Shown: positions 49,603 to 60,976 of the stretch, piece after piece
How positions within the stretch are numbered: the stretch's first letter is position 1
Layout of the letters: every line of letters starts with the position of its first letter
Assembly (NCBI GenBank): GCA_037074615.1
Contig: CM073549.1
Location: forward strand, 4,593,001 to 4,657,000
Direction: 5' to 3'
Length of the DNA stretch: 64,000 nucleotides
From: Leucaena leucocephala
Taxonomy: Eukaryota; Streptophyta; Magnoliopsida; Fabales; Fabaceae
The notes under the pieces: generated by a model
The model's database searches: none
What the model saw: the letters and a program-made list of their open reading frames with translations, nothing else
Told to the model about the DNA's origin: nothing
Position numbers and translations under genes: made by a program

Positions 49603-52600
49603 TCACAATAAGCTCGCACTTGATAGTCCAACAGACCTCTCTCTTCCGAAGGATTCATCATCAAAGTCTTCATTTGCAGAATTCTCTTGACATAGCAATT
49701 TACTATCACGAGTTGGGCTTAGTCCAATTGTCTCCCATTCCATTGAATTTTCCAGACCAGCGTTGCCTTGTTCAGATGCAAGATTGGCATCGATGTTGTC
49801 CTCCACATTTAACCTCACATCATCAGACACAAGCTCTCCTCCCTTATCATCTTCAATTCCTGATGGCTCAGCAATGAGATCTGAGCACAAGTCATATCCA
49901 TTTTGCTCCCCAGTCCCATGATAAGCAACAGTTACTGCTCCTTGATCAGATTGATCTACAGCATCTTTTTTCTGCCTCTTCCATTTTTTTGTTGAAGAAG
50001 TGCCATCATCCTCAAAATCTTCTTCTTCTCTTTCTCTGTGTAAATAAACCCACAACTTCCTTTCCCCATCAAATTGTACACAAGGGTCACGTTCATAATG
50101 CAACCGATCCAAGGCCCCACTAACCACCTGGTTAATCTGTGCATCAGAGACATCTTCAACAATATATTGAGAATCTCTAATTAATGTGCAAACATCTGCT
50201 CTAGTGCCAATACTTCCAGGCAACCTGGCAGCTGCATCTCTGACAAGACAAAGGATAGTAACATGCGGTGGTCTATCACGTTTCAACATAAAATGATCTC
50301 GGGCTTTTGATGTTGGCTTACCACCACATCTTCTCAAGGGTGCAACAATAGATTTTTTGCCGTCAGCTGCAGTATAAGAGAATGCTCTGTCAGGAATAGA
50401 GTACCTGAGAACTTCCTCCCTGCGGAAATAAGCCCTGACTTCCTCAGAACTTGGGCTAATAGTGCTAAGACTCTTCTGAGCCCTGAGGTCTCTAAATCTC
50501 TCTTTCTCATCAAGGTTGACTTGCATCAATTCCAAAGGTGGTGCAGGAAGACTTCCTATATGTTGAAGTGTTTCTTGACCACATTTCAACCAATTCGCAA
50601 AGGAATCAACCAACTTAACAAGCGTCTTATGAGGGAGGCCCCAAGCTTCAGGAGATGTCACTTCCTCAATGGAATCATGGTCAAACGAATTATCAGAAAC
50701 AGGACCAGTCCAAGACCAACATCTTGTAGATTTTTCATACGCTGCTAGCACCTTCCAACCCTTGGCTCCTAATGGTGCTGTTTTTGAGGAAAATATCTTC
50801 AAAACTCCTCTGACCAAATCCTGCAGAGGTTCTTGCATCTCAAGAATACAAGGATCACCAGGGCTTGATCTTACACGTTGAACAATTTCCTGGACAGTAA
50901 GTGGTGTACTCACTTGGCCGGCAAGCTCAGAATTGGAGGTTTTCTTCTCATTAGAGGGTATACCGTTAGCAGTACCTTCATGTGCCGTATTCTGATCTTC
51001 TCTAGGTTTTCCCACCTCTAAACTGTCTTCTGCAAGTGATATAATCATTGCCATACGGACTGCTGAAAGAAGATGTATAATAGAAAATGAGAATCCAGTA
51101 TGAACAGTAGGCGTAATCAAAGTAAATGGTTTTTTCTGTGGTTTTGCTTCCAGCTCTGTATCTTCTGTTCCCAAATCTGTAATGGGCAGCTCAGAAATAT
51201 CCACATCCGAACTAACTGTTTCAGTCTCCATTTTTCTCTCTGACTTTCTTTTGAAGGAAGTTGAATCATCATTCTGAAAGTTAGACAGAGGATTGGCATC
51301 CCCTTCTCTTCCATCCAGATCTGCTGCATCATCCTTCACTTTCCACTTCTTTGTCACTGATTTACTTGCCAGAAATTGCGCATCAGATTTTCCATATTGA
51401 TCATCCTTGTATCCAACAGATTTTTTCCCTTTTTTCCTAGATCTGCCCTGACCAACTCCATTATCATCCACCAGTAACCTTGCCTCATGTGAGTCATTCT
51501 CCTCATCAACAATATAATCATTCAAGTATTTTGACCTGAGAATGGAATGATCAAACTCCGTTCTTCCTTTCCTTTTCTTCTTTAGCTCATAGCCATAAGC
51601 ATTTGATGAAGGCATGTCAAACCTTTCAATAGGTTCCTGTGTTATTCGACCATTCTTGCCTAACCTGTGGTTTTCTCTCCAATCATCACCATCATTAAGC
51701 TTCTCTGAACTCGAGGGATAGCTCTCTTCCAAAAGTTTATTGGCAAAATCATGCAAAGGGCCACTTTGGCGCATTTTACCTTTCTGCTTTTCCTTTGAAA
51801 GGAAATTTTCTACACCAGGCAGAGAGTTATCTACAAAATTACCCATCTTCTTGGATTTTGCTTTCCCATGTCCCTTGAAGTCTTTCTTCACAAACTTTGC
51901 CTCCTTGGGTTCTAGGCGAGACTTCAAATTTGTCATGCGAGAATCATCATTAACTGAGTAAGCAAATTTGCTCTGCAACAATGGATTAACATCCTCATCA
52001 TCATTCAATTGTTCGGACGAATCTGATTCAGTTTCTTCACTTCTATGAAGCATCCTCTTACCTCTTGAAGCCAACATATCCCGTCCTCCATTCTGTACAA
52101 AAGCCCCTCTAACCTTATCCTGCAATGATTTTTTTCTAAACTCAGCGGGCACATGTCTATCACTCACTTGTGGTGAAGAAGATCTATAAGCAGCATAACT
52201 AACATCAGGAGACTCCCTCCCTGCCTTCCACCTCTTGCTCCTCAAATTCCAGTCATCATATTGAAATGACGGATCCATAGCAGATTCATCACCAGGAATT
52301 TTGCTATTGCCAAAATATTCATCATGATCTAATGAATCAGCAAGACTTCCTTTAGGTGGGAGCTGTGATCCCCTGAGTTTAGGCTTGATTTGATCATCAA
52401 CAAATTGTTGGCCATTTTCAGTATATTTAGCCTTTCTAGAAAAATTATAAGAACCTCTCGTGGATAATGACTTAGTTGAGAACATTTTCATATCTGAGGA
52501 TTGGTCTGCATTCCTAGAGCAAGCATGCAGATCAGCCTTTGAGGACAAAGATAGATTAATTATATCGTCATTATCTATTTCATTACCTCTTAGAAGGTCA

Positions 52601-53763
52601 TGCCTCTTTGCCATTCTCATAATACTGGACTTATCCATCATTTTGCTACGTAACGCATTTCGATCTTGTTGGACACCAAGTTCATATGTCATTTCCTCAG
52701 CAGTATCGCCGTTCCTCAGATGACCCCTCATCTTCATCATCAACCCAGAATCATAAGCCACTGACTTTTGCGGAGGAAATACACTTGTTGAACCATTTAG
52801 CCCAGGATTCATATCCAAACCATGGTACCCAGAAGACAAGTAACCAGTTGGATCCTTGGCTGTAGATGTCTTTAATCCAGCCAACCTGAGCATGCCCTTC
52901 GGGTTTTGCTTTCCATACTTTTCTGGTTCCACACCCACTGATCGTCCTCGTGGGTGAAATTCCAACCCAGAACCTGCCACATGGGAAGAATGACGACCCA
53001 TTTTCTGTACATTCTTCCTATCCTTGTTCTTTCTATTCCATATTACTTCACCAGAGTCTTCATCTGATGAACCAACCATGAAATCATCTATCTTCTCAGA
53101 CATCAAACTCCTTTGACTTCTCATAATGTTCAAAACACGAAGCCTTTCTTCAATACTGTATCCCCTGCAATTAAGCCAAGCATCCCTTATCTGACAGAGA
53201 TTGACGACCATGTTGTTTTGATGCTTCCTCAGTAGATGATAATGCTGTCGCTTCTGGAAAAAGTTCAAACCCTCCCTGTAAAGAGCAACTCTTGGTTCAC
53301 ACAAGCCCCCTTTAAGCATTTCAAACAACTTCTCAATGGGACTCCCAAAATGGATGTTACAACCAGTAAAAAGATCTGTTAAGGTTCGAACAAAAGCCTC
53401 TTGGTCCATGTCAGGAAGATACTTGGCAAGTTCAAATCGCTCTTCCTCACTCAAACAATCATTCCAAACATCCACAGACAATATCTCTTCAAGTCCTGGA
53501 AGATCATATAATTCCAACGGAATGCTGCAAGTCTGGTTGCCAATTTGGCAAAACTCTGCTCCAGTTTCACCCAATTCCAGCAAATCAAAGTCATCAGACC
53601 CTGCCCCAGAATCTGCATCGTCAAACTCATCGTCATCATCAGATTCCACAGCTGAGTTACGTCGCTGAAGATCGTCCTCATCACTAGACATAGTCTCCCT
53701 ACTGTGGGGGGAAAACTCAGAATCAAGCCTTGATGACTTAAAGTTATTCTTCTCAATTGCCAT
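49603..53763 (-). CDS. NFRKB-like protein, putative INO80 chromatin-remodelling subunit
   Basis: Single 4,161-bp coding exon, 1,386 residues. A frame extension upstream to 53778 uses a TTG; the first ATG is at 53763 (MAIEKNNFKSS). The N-terminus is acidic (SDDDDEFDDADSG). Residues of about 80-190, from LYDLPGLEEILS to FFQKRQHYHLLRKH, match the DEUBAD-type domain of NFRKB, the human INO80 subunit that holds UCH37. A long Lys/Ser/Asp-rich central part follows, probably disordered. The C-terminal part has KPFTLITPTVHTGFSFS (about 877 on), AWGLPHKTLVKLVDSFANWL, and a winged-helix-like region (about 1158-1242: RPPHVTILCLVRDAAARLP to RKLWVYLHRE). Expected in the nucleus, acting on nucleosomes and transcription. 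Naming rests on family resemblance and domain order. Confidence 0.9.
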   Translation of the reverse strand: MAIEKNNFKSSRLDSEFSPHSRETMSSDEDDLQRRNSAVESDDDDEFDDADSGAGSDDFDLLELGETGAEFCQIGNQTCSIPLELYDLPGLEEILSVDVWNDCLSEEERFELAKYLPDMDQEAFVRTLTDLFTGCNIHFGSPIEKLFEMLKGGLCEPRVALYREGLNFFQKRQHYHLLRKHQNNMVVNLCQIRDAWLNCRGYSIEERLRVLNIMRSQRSLMSEKIDDFMVGSSDEDSGEVIWNRKNKDRKNVQKMGRHSSHVAGSGLEFHPRGRSVGVEPEKYGKQNPKGMLRLAGLKTSTAKDPTGYLSSGYHGLDMNPGLNGSTSVFPPQKSVAYDSGLMMKMRGHLRNGDTAEEMTYELGVQQDRNALRSKMMDKSSIMRMAKRHDLLRGNEIDNDDIINLSLSSKADLHACSRNADQSSDMKMFSTKSLSTRGSYNFSRKAKYTENGQQFVDDQIKPKLRGSQLPPKGSLADSLDHDEYFGNSKIPGDESAMDPSFQYDDWNLRSKRWKAGRESPDVSYAAYRSSSPQVSDRHVPAEFRKKSLQDKVRGAFVQNGGRDMLASRGKRMLHRSEETESDSSEQLNDDEDVNPLLQSKFAYSVNDDSRMTNLKSRLEPKEAKFVKKDFKGHGKAKSKKMGNFVDNSLPGVENFLSKEKQKGKMRQSGPLHDFANKLLEESYPSSSEKLNDGDDWRENHRLGKNGRITQEPIERFDMPSSNAYGYELKKKRKGRTEFDHSILRSKYLNDYIVDEENDSHEARLLVDDNGVGQGRSRKKGKKSVGYKDDQYGKSDAQFLASKSVTKKWKVKDDAADLDGREGDANPLSNFQNDDSTSFKRKSERKMETETVSSDVDISELPITDLGTEDTELEAKPQKKPFTLITPTVHTGFSFSIIHLLSAVRMAMIISLAEDSLEVGKPREDQNTAHEGTANGIPSNEKKTSNSELAGQVSTPLTVQEIVQRVRSSPGDPCILEMQEPLQDLVRGVLKIFSSKTAPLGAKGWKVLAAYEKSTRCWSWTGPVSDNSFDHDSIEEVTSPEAWGLPHKTLVKLVDSFANWLKCGQETLQHIGSLPAPPLELMQVNLDEKERFRDLRAQKSLSTISPSSEEVRAYFRREEVLRYSIPDRAFSYTAADGKKSIVAPLRRCGGKPTSKARDHFMLKRDRPPHVTILCLVRDAAARLPGSIGTRADVCTLIRDSQYIVEDVSDAQINQVVSGALDRLHYERDPCVQFDGERKLWVYLHREREEEDFEDDGTSSTKKWKRQKKDAVDQSDQGAVTVAYHGTGEQNGYDLCSDLIAEPSGIEDDKGGELVSDDVRLNVEDNIDANLASEQGNAGLENSMEWETIGLSPTRDSKLLCQENSANEDFDDESFGRERSVGLSSASLL

Positions 53764-55520
53764 GGTACATAACACCAAACTGCTGCCAAATCTTATTCAC
53801 AGAAGAATTGCAACTCCAATAGCCCAATATAAAAATTTGTTGCCCACCAAATCTTAATCAAAATCCTAACATCAAGAATACAAATATCATAAATGACTAT
53901 CTTAATCTTGAATAAAATAAAAATTTAACCCACAAGCACATGTCATGAATGAGCATGAATTAAGAAGATCCAGAAAAAACAGAAAGAATTACAAGTGCCA
54001 AGATTTGTTCACATGATACCTGAATCACAGAAAAGGAAAGGAAAATCCAAAGACAAATTTGTGATTTACCACATGAATTCCCCTGCATGGTAGCCTGACG
54101 AAGGTGGGCAAGTTGGATGACTGTGCAGTGAGAAGGAGAAAGGGATGCAAATACTCCAATGCGGATTTCAAGAGCCCTAGAAAAAAAATGAGCAAAGCAG
54201 AGGTTCATGGAGATACCCAGAGATTATTAGAAAAACTAAGTAATTAAGTGAATTTTGATAAATTATATAAGCAAAGAAGAGACAACAGTTTCTATTGCCA
54301 GTTCTACCAAACAAAATCATTAAACACTGCCCCATACTCATTATAAAAACCATGCGCTGAAGTTAAACCATGGTAGCATACAATCAACAAAGATCTCATT
54401 AAACTTTAAAAAGGATCACTGTCTCTGAACAACATCACCCCACCTTTTTCACAAATTATAAGATGCTATATTCTCCAACATTTTTATCTTCGCCAAGCTA
54501 TGCAAAGAAACAGTATTGATGATAGCAATCTCAGAGAGACCCCAAAATAATAGATTTTTATTTTAAAAAAAAATATAAATCCAAATAAACTAGAATTAGA
54601 AAATGGAATAAAGTACGAAATACTAATTTAAAGAACACAAAAATGACGAAAATAATACTCATATCACTATGAATTCTAATTAGCAAAGTTAAATGTACTA
54701 CAAAATTAAAAGAAGACATTTCTTATGCTTGCGTATACAGAGACCAGAGAACACCATAATCTGGGAGATTAAACTCCAAGTGAAGCCAAATAATAAATTG
54801 ATAGGTTGAGAAAAGAAAAAAGAACTCCTAAATATCCAAATTCAGTTTCCGTGACACATCCGGTTATGTGTATCATCTTGCGTTATAATCAACCAAATCG
54901 GAAATTTAAATCGTGGATTAAAAAAATGGAATCTACTCTATAGTCACAGACAAAGAACAATAAAATAATTGACAGAATTTTATTTATGTTCCTCGCAATT
55001 ATGCCAATGAACGACCCCAAAAGAAACTTGCTAACCCAATTCCAGTAATAACTATATCTTAAGAGCTCAAACTCCGTAATATCAATTTCCTTGACTCCTT
55101 TTAGCCCAATTTCAGAACGAGGCCAAACGAAGAACCTAATCAAAACTGCCTTCCACTACCAAACAACTAGTAATTAATAATGGATAAAAAATCGGAAATT
55201 TATTTCACCCAAATCGACAATTAGTTGAAAAATATAAGAAAAAAAAAAGGAATCAACAAGAACCCAGATAGGAAAATAGTCAGCGAAACCGAAAACCCTT
55301 ACCCGGAGAGAAAAAAATCTGAAGATGGAGATAATGGAATTGACACGACAAAGAACTGAAGGCAGACCAGCGACGTCGGCGCAGCAAAGAATAGAGACGA
55401 GCAGCGGATTGCGGTGGCTAGGTTTCGAAGTCGGAGACGAAAACAAGCGAGGAGAAGAGGAAATACTGATCGAAGAATTTCAGCGAAGAATTTCGGGCTT
55501 CTGTGTTTCTGCCTGGTTAA
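53764..55520 (-). other. 5' leader of the NFRKB-like gene with probable UTR intron
   Basis: Frames here are short and inconsistent. A GC-richer block (55303 to about 55510) ends on the minus strand at a good donor (CTCTCCGG then GTAAGGG). Acceptor-like sites lie just before the start codon (for example TTTGGCAG at about 53790). A non-coding first exon and a 1.5-kb leader intron are likely; the acceptor is not settled. Confidence 0.5.
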
Positions 55521-56065
55521 CTTTTTTTTTCTTTAATTAATTAGAAATTAGGGCAAGAGAATAATACAAAAGACTCAATAAAGTTAATACTAAATGAGAT
55601 CTTTTTTATATATTTTTTCAGGAACAAAATATAAAACAAAATTTGGCCAAAAATACTAAATTTAAAAACTTAAGTGGTTATAATCTTTTGATTTGGTATT
55701 AACATATTTAATATATCATTTATTAATTAACACATTTTAATATTAATATTAACTGAATAACTGAATTGTCCACCTCATAAGGTACTCACGAGAAAATCTT
55801 ACTATAAAATAGTTATATATTTATAATTTATTTTTTGTAGTTATATTATAATTATACTTATATTTTTTGAATTTTGAATAGTATGGAGATTTTTTTTGGA
55901 TCGAAACAAAATATTATGTAGATTTTTTTATAACAATTAACCTTAATATATTGATAATATTTACAAAACCTATATATATTCCACATATATTTATATGTTA
56001 TGCATAGAAACTATATTTTAAAAATATAAAAACTTATGTACAACTTATTCTTCGTGCGAGAATTA

Positions 56066-56644
56066 GTGTGTGTTTGGCATCTCAAAAATAAATTTTCATC
56101 TCAAACCTAAATTTTGTCAAATTTCACCCAAACACCAATTTTAAATCAAAAATCAATTTTTTTTCAAAATAATGATTTTACTTTGTAAAACCATGGTTTT
56201 AAAATAATCTGGATGAGTGTTGATTTTGTATGCGGAGCTTTTTCATAGTCTTGGCTTCACACATGGGACCCACATATTTTGGCCTACCCACATGGACTCT
56301 AGTATAATCCATAAAAGAGAATATTATTATATAAAATTTTAATTATTTACAAAAATTTTACATTAAAAATATTATTTAAGTAAAAAAAATTAAAATTAAG
56401 GTAAATATTATAAATTTTTATCTTCCTCAAACACATATATATATGTATTATTTTTTTTCTTTTTCTTCTCTCTCCTCTCTATACTCTCTTCTCTCTCCTT
56501 TTTCTTCTCTATTCCTAAAATCTAATCATCCAAACATCTCTATTCCTAAAATCTATTCTCCCCAAAATCTATTTTTTCAAAATCTATTCTCTAAAATTTA
56601 TTCTTCCCAGAATCTATTCTCCAAAAGCTAATCCAAACACACCC
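56066..56644. mobile_element. PIF/Harbinger-like MITE with TTA target duplication
   Basis: GTGTGTTTGGC on the left, CCAAACACACCC on the right, TTA at 56063-56065 and 56645-56647. The right third (AATCTATTCTCC repeats, CTCTCTCC tract) is the reverse of the left half of 45008-45505. The middle (about 56210-56400) is unrelated, so this copy has acquired or swapped internal sequence. Confidence 0.78.
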
Positions 56645-57176
56645 TTAGCGTGGTTTCCAATTTTTAGGTTTTATTTTATTTTATTATTTAACTTTATTTG
56701 AGTTTAATTTATTCTCCTAATTGTACTTTGATTTTTAAAAGTTATTTAATATATAGAATACAAATATTAAATGTAAAATCTAATCTAAAAACCATAATTT
56801 TTTTTGGTCAAATCTAAAAAAACATAATAAAGCAACTACTAAAAAAATCAATCTTTAACAATATATTGATTACCAATTAATTTACGTTTATTAAGCACAT
56901 AGGATTGTTCTAACATTAGTAATAGTAATACTAGATGGTATTATTAAAAAGGATAATAAGAATAGAAAGAGGCAGTATACATAAAAATGTTACTTAAGCT
57001 AAGATAGATTGGTATATGTAAAAAAATAAAAAATAAAAATGAAGTGATTATTCACGGGAAAAATTTGATCTCACACGGATTGGGAAAGGGGAAATCTTTT
57101 AAGAAGACTTTAAGTTAAGAAAATTTAAATTGAAATTCTAAATATTCTAAATATTAGAGAAATATTATAATTTAAA

Positions 57177-57723
57177 GGGTAAATGTGTATCCTAAAATAT
57201 TTAATGGTGTAATCAGCACCCTAAACTAATTTTAAAGTTATAATTACCACCCCAAACTAAATTTAGAGGGGCAATTAATACCTTAAAGTGTTTAAATTGG
57301 TATAATTTTATCATTTCGCTAATACAAAATTAACTTTCGTTTGATACATGCTATATAATTTTTTATTTTAACATATTATTATTTAAAAGGCGCATATGTG
57401 TAATATTGTTTTAATAATTTACACTAAATAATTATAAAATTTCTCAATCTTTAATACAATATCAATTTTATAATTTATTCAATATTATTATTTAAATAAT
57501 ATAATATATATGACTTTTTAAATAATAATGTGTCAAAATAAAAAATTTATTTGACATAGATCAGATATAAATTTATATTTTTGTCAATAAAAAGGTAAAA
57601 TTATACCAATTTAAATATTTTAAGGTACTAGTCATACCTCCAAAATTAGTTTATAGTGTAAATACTTTAAAATGTTAATTGATCATCTAAAATTAATTTA
57701 AGGTATTAGATATACCTTTACCC
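57177..57723. mobile_element. Inverted-repeat element, MITE-like
   Basis: Left GGGTAAATGTGTATCC pairs with right GATATACCTTTACCC; subterminal blocks (CACCCTAAACTAATTT against AAATTAGTTTATAGTG) also match in inverse. About 547 bp, no coding. No clear target duplication, so the superfamily is left open. Confidence 0.55.
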
Positions 57724-57965
57724 TAATTGAAATTTAGAATTCTAAAATTTAGAATTAAATGACTAAAATACTCCTTATTTTATTAAAATAATTAAATTTG
57801 TTTAATGTTTAGGGATATTTTGATTAATTAGCTTTGAACTTTAAAATTATAATTTCAGTTCTAACATTTCTCTAACAATTATAATACTTAGAGTTTTAAT
57901 TTGGGATTTACTATTTTCTGTAGTTTTTTTAAGAGTTTTCCCTGTGGAAAACATGATACAAAACG

Positions 57966-58019
57966 ACGCCGTAGCTCCGAGTTCTTTTCTTTTTAACAGA
58001 ACCACGCCGTAGTCACGTG
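57966..58019 (+). promoter_or_regulatory. Promoter elements: two ACGCCGTAG copies and a G-box
   Basis: ACGCCGTAG occurs exactly twice (57966-57974 and 58004-58012), followed by CACGTG at 58014-58019, just upstream of the leader exon of the following gene. CACGTG is the bZIP/bHLH G-box. Function here is inferred from position. Confidence 0.45.
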
Positions 58020-58105
58020 CCTCTGATCTCTTTCTTTGAATTTCAGTGGCTCAGCCTCCGGCGGTGTTCTCCGCTTCCGTCTTCAGATTAATTGCTCGGC
58101 AAAGA

Positions 58106-58928
58106 GTAAGCCCTCTTCAGATCTCTTCATTTTCACTCTTCTCTTCTCTTTCATTTTCTTAGATCGAAATGGTGAATGGTTTTAGGATCTTATGTTTCTG
58201 TTCCTCTTCTCTTCTTTAAAGTATGACGTACTCTGGTCTGAAATACTTGTTTGGTTCTTCGGTAAAAAATGCAGCCCAGAAAACTTGCCTCTTCTGTTTG
58301 GTCTTTCAACAATGTCAGAATCAACTACGTTTCAGTGGTCCGCCATGTCTATCAAGGCTTTTATAAATTTTAGAACTTGAAGTGCAATGTGCGAACTTTA
58401 GCCTTCCCGGTGTTGCCTATTTACTTGTGGTGCATTTCTCTTTAATGAATTGGTACGGATTTTTCAGCTGCTCATTTATGACGATTCTGCCATTTCGTAG
58501 CTTTTTTGAGTAATTAGGAAAAGTATTATTAGTTGATGGCCAAAGAAAGGAAAGGTATTAGTGAAGATTATTTGGTTTTATTATTGTGTGTTCTTTACTT
58601 ATATGTGATTTTTCTTTCTTACATTAGACTGCTATCCATCTGATTTTGCTACAGCTCCATCATGGTTTTATTAAGAACTAGTTGAAACACATTATTTATC
58701 TGCAATAAATTTCTTGAAGATATCTCAATTTTTCGAAGGTCTTTCTTCATTAAAATGTTTTACTTTACCTGATTAGCGGAAAGTCTGAAGTAGCTTCTGA
58801 ATGTTTTGTGCTGCTGAGTATAGTTACATCGAAAATGAATGGATCGGAGGAAGTTCTAAAATTGTTATCCTTATGCAAGCAGTCTTTGTTCATATTCAGG
58901 TGGATTTAATGTAAGATAAAACCTCCAG
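58106..58928 (+). other. Predicted 5'-UTR intron
   Basis: The leader exon ends CAAAGA before GTAAGC at 58106, and CCTCCAG at 58922-58928 is a good acceptor nine bases before the ATG at 58937. No frame crosses it. Confidence 0.5.
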
Positions 58929-58936
58929 GCTTCACC

Positions 58937-60976
58937 ATGAGCCGAGGATCTTCAGTGAAAAGACCTTTTCTGCCTCCTGACACAGCACCACCTCCAAGAT
59001 CCTTTGCAAAGTCAGTGCAAAGGAGGAAGCAAAGTCCTCGAAACCCATTGCAGGATCAGAACCGCATTTCTGGAAGTAGCAATACCAGTGAGTCTTCCAG
59101 CATCTCTGCTGAAGCCTCAAGAGGTTGCATCAGATTTTTCCTCTCCCACTCTTCTTCAAAATCCCCTGCCTGTAGACCAAAATACCTCTCCAAAACTCCC
59201 AAATCAATCCCCAATGCACCTCCTTTGAGATAGCCTAAAGCAAAAGAGAACCTTGCAAAAGGTAATAGTGGGGAGCTCACTAAAAAGCTTGCATCAGAGA
59301 AGGCTCAGAAATTTAAGAAGAATCCCCCATGCCTCTACCAGTGGCAATCTGGGAAGAAATCTGGTTCTAAAATTGGCCAAAAATCCACGCCCTCTTCTGT
59401 TCTGAATAACCATAGCAATTTTCTTCCTAGATTGCCATCTGCATTTGAAGATTCAAAGCTACAGGAAGATAGACTGAAGAGGATAAATGACAAAGACGAT
59501 GAGTGTTCCCAGCTAAAATCCTGTCATAATGAAGTAACTTTTACTCCTTCGAGCAAAAGGGCGTCTGAGTCAGATTTGGATATTGTAAGTGATGATGGAG
59601 ATGTTAAAGAGAACTCAAACACAAGCCTTAGTAAAACACCTCCAATTCAAACCTCTGTTTCACAGAGATACAATGTGGTTCTTCTTTGGTTTCAGCTACC
59701 ACCCCAGCAAGTTATGGTGCTGGCTATATAGTTTCTGGTGCCACTGACAAGAGAAAATGCAGGCCTAGAGGTATTCTTATTGTGGGAGAAGACAACCCCA
59801 ACTTTAATTATGTGACTGCTGATAGTTTTGATGATGATAATGGGAAAGAAATGATGGGCACCATCAACAATGTCAGCACCTCTTTGTTGCCCCTACCGAG
59901 TGAAGCTTCAATGCATTGGGTTTGTTCACCTCATAACAATGGGGATAAAGATGTCATGGAGACATCTGAAAATGGAGCAAGTCAAATTCAGGGACTAGCG
60001 GAGTCCACCACTCTTGGCTACATTTCTCCTCCATCATCCAGCCATAGAGTTTCTTTGGGCATAATTGATAGCATTGACTTGTCTAGTGCCGGTTACTGCA
60101 TCAGGAGAAAAGCAACTAGTTCAATTTCTCCTAGCGGGCTCCCTGAATTTCAAGGATTTTCAGATTCACTACCATCACCTTATTTACCGATATTTTTTCT
60201 CCCAATTCAACTTCTAGTTGCAAGGCAGGTGGCTTAGGAAAGGGCAAAATTTTTCAACACAATCTTATTGAAGAGAACTCTCCATTCTCACTCAATTCAT
60301 TGAGTAGTGGAAATGTTATTCAAACTCCACAGTCAGACTTCAGTTCAGATATCCATGTTGGCATGCCAGGGGTGCATGGAGATTATCTGAAGAAAGAAAA
60401 TTCTAAGCTGGACCTTGATTTATAGGTGAAGTTATTCCATCAGCAAGCTTCATGTCTGTGCCATTTGAGGATTCTGTTAATTCAAGTTTCCAATTTGATT
60501 GTTCAGCTCTGACTTCTGATTTAATTGATCTCTGTAAACTTCCAAAATTTTTGGATGATCAAGTTCCTTGGTTATCAAGTTCTACAATTGAGACAGCATC
60601 ACAGTCTCAAATGAGGATATCATGGAGGGAAGGGTTAATGAGCCAACTTTATGAGATGGATGACTTTGATTGTTGCAAATGCTTGTCAGATGAAGAAGAC
60701 CTTGCTAATGACTGTAACAGCAACCATTTATCAATCCATCATGGCCCTAAAGTCAATGACAAAGTAGATTTTGACAAAAAGTTGGATAGTGATGTCAAAA
60801 TCACTGAAACTGATGATGGAGTGCTGAGAATTGAGGGGTTGGGGAAAGAAATATTTCCAGGTCTGCTATCTTGTTCAGGGGCTGAGTCTATAAGCACTGA
60901 TGGAATTGGTCTGGTTGCTTCAAGAGATGATTCAGATTGGACGTCATGCTACAAGAATACATTATTTGAAGATTAA
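58937..60976 (+). pseudogene. Plant gene of unknown function with a broken frame
   Basis: Starts MSRGSSVKRPFLPPD, is Ser/Lys/Asp-rich throughout, and ends with LRIEGLGKEIFPGLLSCSG and DDSDWTSCYKNTLFED, stretches that look conserved rather than random. I do not recognise the family. Coding sense continues across the whole span but with one in-frame TAG (59231-59233) and three frame changes, near 59660-59675, 60191-60198 (a T6 run) and 60418-60426. Each equals loss of one base, and after the third the original frame returns. There are no signal peptide or membrane segments, and a disordered nuclear protein is plausible. Either a young pseudogene or a real gene with sequence errors. Alternatives such as short introns at these points lack good splice sites. 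Confidence 0.6.

Larger units (their letters stand above)
55545..57960. other. Intergenic region
   Basis: No gene is seen. It contains two MITEs (56066-56644 and 57177-57723) and AT-rich filler. From about 57900 it is probably promoter DNA of the gene at 58-61 kb. Confidence 0.5.

Noticed and set aside
53336..53668. 110-codon plus-strand frame, and several others inside 49603-53763
   Set aside because: Shadows of the NFRKB-like coding exon, whose protein has clear domain order.
55325..55540. 71-codon plus-strand frame next to the NFRKB gene
   Set aside because: Lies in the GC-richer leader exon of the minus-strand gene, with no recognisable content or separate promoter.
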